A stretch of DNA of 64,000 bases, from NCBI GenBank assembly GCA_021732995.1, contig JAKFWA010000135.1, forward strand, positions 62,001 to 126,000, written 5' to 3'. Positions within the stretch are counted from its first letter, which is position 1. Each line of letters starts with the position of its first letter. Of this stretch, positions 62,601-64,000 are shown piece by piece. This DNA comes from Planctomycetaceae bacterium. Its GTDB lineage: Bacteria > Planctomycetota > Planctomycetia > Planctomycetales > Planctomycetaceae. Under the pieces are notes generated by a model. It saw only the letters and a program-made list of their open reading frames with translations, had not been told where the DNA came from and made no database searches. Position numbers and translations under genes: made by a program.

Positions 62601-64000
62601 CGTCACGTTGGCTATCGACGATGTCTCCGTGTTGGAGAGTGATGTCGGCGCAGGGGCCGCGACATTCACGGTCACGTTGTCGCAAGCATCGCCGGTTCCG
62701 GTGACGGTGAACTACGCGACCATCGAGGTCAGTACGGGAACCGGAGTTGACCTCAACGAGAGTCAGTCCGGCATCGACTTCCTCCCAACCAGCGGAACAC
62801 TGACTTTCAGTCCTGGCGAAACCAGCAAAACCATCTCGGTGACTATTCCTGGCGATGACCTTGATGAGTTCAATGAGCCATTCGCGGTGTTGCTTTCCAA
62901 TTCGACGAACGCGGCGATCGCAGATGGTCGCGGCGACGGGACGATCATCACAAATGGTGATCCATCGCCCAGCGTTTCCATTGTCAATCAGTCCGTTTCC
63001 GAAGGGGACCGCGGACAGAACTCACAGCTGGTGAACGTGGCGTTGTCTGTACCCAGCGGGCGAGTGGTGCAAGTCAACTACTCAGTCGTGGCTACGGGTA
63101 GCGCCGTCGATGGCAAGGACTTCGTTGCGCAGACAGGCTCGATCACGTTCGCGCCCGGTGTTACCAGTCAATCGCTCAGTTTGAATGTGCTGGGTGACTT
63201 CGCGGTGGAGACGAATGAAACCTTTGAAGTGCGGCTCAGCGAACCAGTCGCGGCGACCATCGGCTCGTCGACCGCTACCATCACGATTCTAGATGATGAC
63301 ATCGATCTGACCGTCAACAGCACTGCAGATAATGCGGATACGAAGTCAGGAGCAGGCATTGAGACGGGGGTACCGAATGAGATCACATTGCGCGCCGCCG
63401 TGCAGGAAGCCAATCAACGCGACGGCGATGACGAGATCGTGCTGCCTGCAGGTGTTTATACCCTCGACCGGACTGGAGCAGAGGATGCGGCCGCCTCGGG
63501 TGATCTTGATATCACCCTCGGCTTCCTGCGTATTCGAGGTGCCGGCGCAGGTCTGACCATTATCGAGATGGGATCGCAAGCCACGCGTGACCGACTCTTC
63601 CAGGTGCTGGCTGGTGCGACACTCGAACTGGAAGGCGTGACATTGCGAAAGGGTGAAGCTCCGAGCGGTCAGGACGGTGGGGCGATCCTGAACTCCGGCG
63701 AGGCAATCATCCGCAACAGCGAACTCAAGGATAATACTGCGAGAAACGGCGGAGCGGTCTTCGTCAGCGCCTCATCCAAGCTTGATGTTGAGCACGTTTT
63801 GTTTACCAACAATCGAGCCATCGGAACGAACTCGCTGGGAGGGGCGATCGGAACAGCCATTAGTACCACCCCTGAGATAACGGTTCTCAACGGCACGTTT
63901 GAATCGAATCTGGCCATCGGCGGCGGCGGTGCCATCTACAGCGGCGGAAAGGCAACGGTCACGACGTCCAGCTTTTCAAAGAATCAAGTCGTTGCGGCCA
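44683..64000 (+). CDS. Giant LEPR-XLL extracellular subtilisin with beta-helix, FG-GAP, GEVED, RTX and Calx-beta modules (first 6439 residues; runs off right edge)
   Basis: The ATG at 44683 follows AGAGG by seven bases. The N-terminus has an Arg-rich stretch and AEPLESRCLLA, the LEPR-XLL signature. A subtilisin domain follows with catalytic D212 (GVVDSGIDYTHPD), H334 (RHGTHVAG) and S539 (SGTSMATPHV). Downstream, all in one frame, are a CSLREA-type beta-helix module (46851-47830), an SdrD-B-like fold (47830-48130), VCBS/FG-GAP repeats (48170-50330), a GEVED domain (50340-50890), more FG-GAP (50920-52150), RTX repeats, a third FG-GAP array (52740-54190), five more CSLREA-type modules and two Calx-beta domains (62600-63290). 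Every sampled position was open. Role inferred: a calcium-dependent surface or secreted protease that anchors to or cuts polymers. Confidence 0.88.
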   Translation, partial: MKFTSWLAGWKRRDRRMSRRAEPLESRCLLATMPQPVWFGVVQPGAAVDAAGSASGSTGANAARNGDAVPGTWIVQLSQTGMGVVSGPADAEPFLNGFGADLRVLKGLGLPGQLLVQASSATRNRASAALAANPYVAYFDVNSYVFGPNEATLLPNDADISLLAGLNNEGQTAGSPDADIDAPEAWSAVSTQLGTTNGIKVGSRNVVIGVVDSGIDYTHPDLIANIWLNQGEIPADLPANLRPADVDGDGLITFVDLNANTNNGKVTDGNGNGLIDAGDLLNSKVNPLWANGRDDDLNGFKDDFVGWDFFTTEFSSSGQVTFQGDNDPLDEHRHGTHVAGTIGAVGSNSRFVDNKLRLLATSAGEDRSVGVVGVNWDVSLMALRFLGPNNRGSTANAIEALNYATMMKNRYQPLNGEPGAPPVSGGANIRATNNSWGNPTDQSRVLRDAVAAQAAADIVFVAAAGNGDQFGRGQDNDLIPHFPASLENDHIISVAAVDYQDRLAPFSNYGVQSVDIAAPGSAIRSTIPGGRYGALSGTSMATPHVTGTVALLAALHPDADAHELRSAVLQSADVKPQLTGKLTTNGRLNAFHAVLADTIRPRAELQPIAITDVNVGSTGSLINIRYRDNTAVSVSSFGNADLVVTRDETGETLPLVYRVFTTPLDGPDRTASYQITPPGLTWDANDNGSYTVRLVDGQVRDSSGNFATGQVLGSFDVDITLTGQFLVNDFADVVDANPGDGEALTADNKITLRSAILEANADLATNSIVLPAGTFSFTLGAKNENVGESGDLDIIGSLSIIGAANGSTIIDAKSLDRVFDVRPGAALTLKNITITGGTAPNGEHGGGIRNAGTLTITNSLLAGNSAAGGDGGALQTESKSTTSLTNVTISGNTAARGGGIFNGPSTLSAVNVTIAENIATSIAGGVYSEVNAKTQIRNTLVAKNTAASNRDVFGAFVSGGNNLIGDPTGSTGIPRDVAGNILGTTAVPLDPLLGPLSDNGGSSKTHALISGSPAIEAGNNTDAPPVDQRGELRRPGGLGRVDIGAFELLKGEVRGIAYHDADADGVQDLEDKNGNQKLDSGEDLDGDGKLDHEPGLKGFVIYVDENHNGRRDANERTTTTGLDGSFVFTNLPPGTYTILQETADHFNQTFPRTANFSPEQIEAGGRPSAVVSADFNGDDKPDLAVANELSHDILVYLNTGRSTFQEPTRIILGPNTVPSALAAADFTGDGRVDLAVADRFSKELVLLENQGANEFELRAPLALTGTPTSLSAGRLDAGSSFDLITTFDDADRAVVLLNSGTGDFTVSASLVTGDQPVASALRDFDRDGDSDLVVVNRGGGSLSIYANTNGVFGTPTVIFGGGQGPQAISVADFDLDGKLDLAVGIASASSTSSIALFLGKGDLTFVAPVTFAGGLNPVALQATDVDSDGAADLVIVNQSTNSLSILINTSETTANMTVGQSGPATLPSSGTVDNAKSIKVANDTNGGPSLTDIASFGSSIASLGDLNGDGVTDLAVGARFDSSAGATRGAVFVQFMNSNGTAKSAVKIASDTNGGPTLADGDYFGRAVAALGDLNGDGTADLIVGAEGDDTNSAGGSFSNRGAAYILLLNSNGTVKSSVKIASSTNGGPALQDGDLFGRSAVSLGDLDGDGVIDVAVGAEGDSSGGAVRGAVHVLFLNSNGTVKSSMKLSSGTNGAPTLADSDRFGQAVASLGDVNADGVDDLAVGAGRDDTGGFDRGAVHVLFLNSNGTAKSSVKFAHGTNGGPTLTDQDRFGSALGSIGDLNGDGITDLAVGASRDDTGGIDRGAVHVVLLNTNGTVKSSLKLANGTNGGPTLADSDYFGIAVAGLGDLDGDGVTDLAVGAFGDDTGGSQRGAVHVLFLNAAPPLFDFGDAPDTNSGTGSGNYQTLLTNDGPRHAVNGSQTSLFMGARVDGENDGVPGVRANGDDVTTSPDDEDGLAEPAQDLILTVGTSPVVRVRATNTTGSVATLYGWIDFNRDGVFDNENEQTFVEVPDGTSNDTFILAFPTIPEDAFVGRTYARFRLSSDIAAANSTGPATGGEVEDYVATITHRSDGTVSSVKTVKIAHQMNGGPTLLDNGLFGASMASIGDLDSDGVTDLAVAARGDDTGGFERGAVYVQFMNSNGTVKSGVKIASGMNGGPILVDRDTFGTSVVSVGDLNGDGVTDLAVGASNDDTGGQDRGAVHVLLLNANGTVKSSAKIANGTNGGPTLANYDRLGTSVASLGDLDGDGVTDLAVGAHLDDTNGTSGLNSDRGAVYVLLLNSNGTVKSGLKVGSGVNGGPTLANNDLFGDSAASLGDLDGDGVTDLVVGAHGDDTGGSDRGALHVLLLNANGTVKNSVKITSDANGGPTLSDSDHFGVAVASLPDLDGDGVNDLVAGATGDDTGGDGRGAVYVLLLNADGSVKNSLKLANSTNGGPELVNNDFFGSSVAMLGDLDGDGTTEMAIGARRDSIVGDRRGAVYVVSLNPRFDTLGPDLITGTVNADSLLGGDDDDTIAGLAGNDTLLGEFGNDQLIGGIGNDSLLGGDGNDTLRDGSGSDTLLGEDGDDVIEVSGSVAALQIDGGAGVDELRLTGAGIFVDLTALPDGPLQGIESINIAGSGVNTLTLNLQEVLDLSDSDELTVRRDAGDIVNIGAGWIRDGSDTIGSETFTIYRQVDATLRIQIPSEFPLNALNGANGFRLDGIDAGDRSGISIGSAGDLNGDGFDDIIVGATGGDPGGRNYAGETYVIFGKASGFTDNLSLTALNGTNGFRLDGVDANDLSGWSVGRAGDINGDGFSDLVITDRSDGEAWVMFGKASGFSTSLTLSSLTGSSGFRITGGSFGLTASTAGDVNGDGFDDLLLGASESSPNGAFSGAAYLVFGKASGFSNALSLTSLNGTTGFRMDGIEAGDFAGISVSSAGDINGDGLDDLLIGASQSHSASANPPGEAYVVFGSQSSFPASFNLNTLNGVNGFRMIGLDDSFGRSVRSAGDINGDGLADVVVGAIFADPSGMGNAGESYVLFGDTDAFPASLSVSTLNGSNGFRLSGLNAGDYLGSSVRSAGDFNGDGIDDLLVGASSVDLPGANNAGAAYLLFGSPTGFAASVELGSLDGTTGFRLSVVDADDYAGIAVGAAGDINGDGFDDLMIGATEADPGGDLSAGEVYVIFGSNHAGLVELQAGTAAADTLTGTQGANAADLLIGAQGSDILISDGGGDVLVGGAGNDTVMITSVDFQRIDGGSGSDTLLASDSDSILNLLRIPDSALTGIEAIDLRGGVSQTLIATHREVLNLSGTSNTLTVFADANDLIRIGGGWTAHPQQDIGGSLYQVFTQGSATIRVSAAATVQQSLIMTVTDTTDGIDVDRGDMISGDSSGKTTLRAAIMEANATAGADTILLGAGTFTLTLAGSGENAAGTGDLDITDNLTITGAGREVTFIDAADLDRVFHVLPGKTLTLSGITVRNGTVSGGGGGIYNQGTLNLDFVDISGNAATFGGGLMNEGVANVTSTLLDGNTATSSGGGISNSNFANLTLQNVYLTNNSAGGFGGGLENTGAASLSNVLVRDNKVSTTSGVGGNIYHSGGTTSMAQMLIEDGKAQDGAGLYAGGGTVTIADSEFTSNAATRSGGGVYVSMSSTMTITGSTFAGNTAASNGGAILNTSSSSVSLTNSTLSGNSATANGGGIFDQNSGSLNLLNSTITLNSAGADGGGVISVNGSATLKNTIVSGNTAGVSGADVRGSFISSGSNLIGGVGSATGFGTSGDIIGFSALLGPLRDNGGPTRTHAPLSGSPAIDAGINSGAPTIDQRGFPRPKDGDSNLTDVTDIGAFEVFLGTISGVAFHDRDGDASRDLDGTEPALSGWTIYVDLDGDGQLDSGEPSVVTASDGTFKLTGVTPGNVALQQVPQAGFAVTRPLPINVTLTAGQDVTGVLLPNRFTNQAPVLAATDVTALQPFMPPAAQERGVLVSRLLDGQTDSDAGALKGIAVTDVNSFQGWEYSLDDGSNWIGFGDVSTSSALLLASDAHTRVRYVPSGRPTPGLSGTLTFRAWDQTEGAFPTHHDTTVNGLNTAFSSTTAKLSIILTETYWDGGGDGSSWGDANNWSGDTLPTSDSLVYVDTEGTPTIRLLTEQVTIGRLQIEESFRIGSANEADNPRLTITHSSRLLAPVEVKTNGILVASGNGTVLTLDNAADVLTGELRALAGATINLPTVTNEQFFVDGIDTHVVIVADGAGSQVLIPTLSELIAPSGSNVIIGALEGGKVFLPTLDLVRGPMVFEAGGTGSEISLTDLDTIDDNEIAGPNFEGSTGNLLRLNPGTVNVIGDTTMGGVGASITFGTLNIAEQGGVHTLGQFTGNVVNAGEIDLNGDLAIVGNFTQTSEGVLRVNSTSSEFNRLLVSGPAVLDGLLRVSALNYDDGPEDDLLPPAGTTYELVRFGSRSGDFNATNIQHGDGITFRTAYDADSLNATSAYYVTSTGDSADNNPGDGFALDGDGVQSLRAAVIDANARAGEQIIELPAGTFTLSLAGATEEHALTGDLDIKDDLIIVGSGAATTVIDAADLDRVFDVKSGKRLRIEGVTIRNGKLTGGADGGGILNSGILELVGVILDNNEATATGCEGGAIYNQGTLTISDSKVINSTSWGGGGGLHNAAGFTATISNSTFDNNIVNVGGGGGIDNEDNAVLSVTNSVFTNNKASQGGGIQNFGGQVTVINSLIQGNAAGSGNSGGGFANRSDGVMTITSSTISRNSGQGGGGINNTDTAKLTIIGSTISGNTASGSAAGLASDSTSVVAVTNSTFSGNTNSSNGAGAIRLFAGTLNLTNNTIHANGSSGTSFAGGVHVGGGTANLQNNVITGTLSNRADVLGGFTSLGGNFVGVVTTATGFTHPTDRTGTTGSPLNPQLGPLVNYGGATRTSTLQGAINASAGSIMVASASKFPNVTSFTIQVDSEQMLVSAIDGTTFTVTRGVNGTTAASHSAGATVTLLTLPGVTTPAFYSPLAGSPLIDAGVNGSILLTDQRGAARTLDANGDGIATTDIGSVEYGFVVTTTADTVDANPGDGIAADASGRTSLRAAIMEANALAGYEVIYVPTGTYLLSNAEDRQLSITSHLQVMGASGAIIDAQGQSRVVAIGPTAMATLEALELRNGTVHPSTYGGVVENEGQLTLRNASIRNGSAGAGGGLSNIGTALLEDVSFTSNWGIGGGAIHNAGTLSMVRGALTHNVGLFNSGGLNNEGQVTLASVTIDSNSAGTGGAVRNTGTLTVTGSTLSNNVAGTEAGAIYNFGTLVVSRSTISGNVGQSGFGGGGGILNRGGSLSVSFSTITNNSAGGSGGGIWSSASTVDIDNSIIAGNSSSPSGSPDLSGHYRSGGRNLVGINANSGLPSWDESNPAEGNVFRQFRGIVDGVNGDVIGTLAAPLDIKLGPLAENGGFTRTHALLAGSPAINTGRAASVLDRDQRGVPRSIGAASDIGAFESGYAGIIVNTSLDTVDTQPGDGFARDASGKTSLRAAIMEANALAGTQIIAIPDGIYELTIAGASEDFAVTGDLDIRDGLIIIGGGSKKTCIDAKGLDRVFQVHPGITVEFADVTIQGGRVFGRGGGVSGDGSDMTFRRITMTDNWSGEGGGLFAEGLSNVTNVEDSTFFNNRANTGMGGPDDGWAGAIGVATVININRSTFSGNVAAAHGGAIAEGGTVNITNSTFSGNSAGLDGGAILSSSRVTLLNSTVTMNTAGRDGGGLMNGNNVNWFPQFTIKNSVIAGNTAVGARDVGGFRPVISQGHNLVGIDNNLGFNGTGDMLGTPQSPLDAKLGPLADNGGFTATHLPLPGSLLIDTGSNVGAPVTDQVGNPRPQDADFDGTATVDIGAVERYFGEIHGTVFYDVGADGFHGNSPAEPGLAGRRVYLDLDNDEQFDVGEPSALTLADDPATPGANEAGRYSLLNLVPNPYVVRQVVPDGFVISGVVSNSELRHGSYTLSPGEIVNRFDFANLVTLAIDDVSVLESDVGAGAATFTVTLSQASPVPVTVNYATIEVSTGTGVDLNESQSGIDFLPTSGTLTFSPGETSKTISVTIPGDDLDEFNEPFAVLLSNSTNAAIADGRGDGTIITNGDPSPSVSIVNQSVSEGDRGQNSQLVNVALSVPSGRVVQVNYSVVATGSAVDGKDFVAQTGSITFAPGVTSQSLSLNVLGDFAVETNETFEVRLSEPVAATIGSSTATITILDDDIDLTVNSTADNADTKSGAGIETGVPNEITLRAAVQEANQRDGDDEIVLPAGVYTLDRTGAEDAAASGDLDITLGFLRIRGAGAGLTIIEMGSQATRDRLFQVLAGATLELEGVTLRKGEAPSGQDGGAILNSGEAIIRNSELKDNTARNGGAVFVSASSKLDVEHVLFTNNRAIGTNSLGGAIGTAISTTPEITVLNGTFESNLAIGGGGAIYSGGKATVTTSSFSKNQVVAA
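49100..52150 (+). repeat. Twelve ~65-70-residue FG-GAP repeats split by a GEVED domain
   Basis: Six units lie before 50330 and six after 50920. The unit is [VL]K[IVL]A..TNGGP.L.D.D.FG.[SA]VA.LGDL.GDG[VT]TDLAVGA..DDTGG..RGAVHVL.LN.NGTVKS. The Asp-rich D-x-[DN]-x-D-G loop is the calcium site of integrin-type FG-GAP blades, seven of which form a propeller. The 50340-50890 insert is a GEVED domain (FDFGDAPDT, then TGGEVEDYV). Confidence 0.85.
52180..52400 (+). repeat. RTX-type calcium-binding repeats
   Basis: The frame reads LLGGDDDDTIAGLAGNDTL, GEFGNDQLIGGIGNDSLLGG and DGNDTLRDGSGSDTL. These are typical GGxGxDxLx beta-roll units. A shorter run of the same kind lies at 54220-54360 (LLIGAQGSDILISDGG, VLVGGAGNDTV). 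Confidence 0.85.
52740..54190 (+). repeat. Seven FG-GAP repeats of a second type
   Basis: Units of ~68-72 residues begin near 52741, 52951, 53137, 53347, 53560, 53767 and 53989. The pattern is LNG.NGFRL.G.DA.D..G.SV..AGD[IL]NGDG.DDL[LI][IV]GA......G..Y[VL].FGK..GF. Seven units is the number needed for one closed seven-bladed propeller, unlike the array before it. Confidence 0.85.

Larger units (their letters stand above)
46851..64000 (+). repeat. Six CSLREA-type parallel beta-helix modules in the giant plus-strand protein
   Basis: Modules begin near 46851, 54727, 58060, 59785, 61080 and 63300. Each opens with a D..DANPGDG-like strand and [TS]LR[SA]A[IV]xEAN, then LPAGTF.L.L.G..E.....GDLDI, ID...LDRVF.V, and many short N.A.GGG..N.G strands ending in G.P..D.G.N. 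They differ clearly in sequence. These modules form right-handed beta-helices in exported bacterial proteins. Confidence 0.85.

Noticed and set aside
1-64000. CRISPR array, tRNA or rRNA genes
   Set aside because: No short direct repeats with regular spacers, and no clover-leaf or rRNA-like conserved stretches were noticed by eye.

Overview
The window looks like a chromosome segment from a planctomycete. Supporting marks are two giant extracellular proteins that begin with the planctomycete LEPR-XLL type N-terminus (LEERVLLS and LESRCLLA), two Ser/Thr kinases fused to formylglycine-generating-enzyme (FGE/SUMF1)-like domains and each paired with an ECF sigma factor, and a GC-rich, low-density layout. 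I made no database search; all family names rest on reading motifs.

Layout. (1) 1-16656, minus: the N-terminal 5552 codons of a giant surface or secreted protein that runs off the left edge. (2) 17214-17818: left part of an IS1182-like element, cut off inside the transposase. (3) 17926-23481, minus: ECF sigma factor followed by a 1626-residue kinase/LRR/double-FGE protein. (4) 23841-30148, minus: a compact four-gene run made of a small SpeD-like protein, an AGAT-type amidinotransferase, an APC permease and an unusual transporter-HEAT-cyclic-nucleotide-binding fusion. It suggests guanidino/polyamine metabolism and transport. (5) 30457-34497, plus: a second ECF factor plus kinase/beta-propeller/FGE protein. 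(6) 34510-34960: remains of an IS5-like transposase. (7) 35294-43780, minus: the most interesting part, described below. (8) 44683-64000, plus: the first 6439 codons of a second giant protein (subtilisin, beta-helix modules, FG-GAP, GEVED, RTX, Calx-beta), running off the right edge.

Region 7 appears to be an undescribed leader-peptide system. A PatA/PatG-type subtilisin (the cyanobactin maturation protease family) heads a minus-strand array. Seven genes in this array encode different products but share one N-terminal leader, M-x-[ILP]-[P/A]-x-[QRL]-x-x-x-[VI]-x-R, with [VI] at residue 10 and R at residue 12 in all seven. The register matches the start of cyanobactin precursors (PatE: MNKKNILPQQGQPVIR, recalled). 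In five of the seven the leader ends in a short hydrophobic-PS block just before the first core cysteine (GLSPS, GVSPS, SLVPS, AVFPS, EIAPS), reminiscent of the cyanobactin protease site G[LV]E[AP]S. The cargos are three Ala/Gly/Cys-rich peptides, a pair of paralogous six-cysteine peptides with a C-C-CC-C-C knottin-like framework, one acidic peptide and a phospholipase A2-like protein. Interleaved are a trypsin-like protease fused to a DNA/RNA non-specific endonuclease, a coiled-coil protein and two small unknown proteins. No YcaO cyclodehydratase, prenyltransferase-like or oxidase gene is visible. My inference is that a cyanobactin-like leader and protease are used here to mature or release a varied set of toxic or antimicrobial cargos.

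No tRNA, rRNA or CRISPR array was seen. Many open frames antisense to the giant genes are shadows and were left out.
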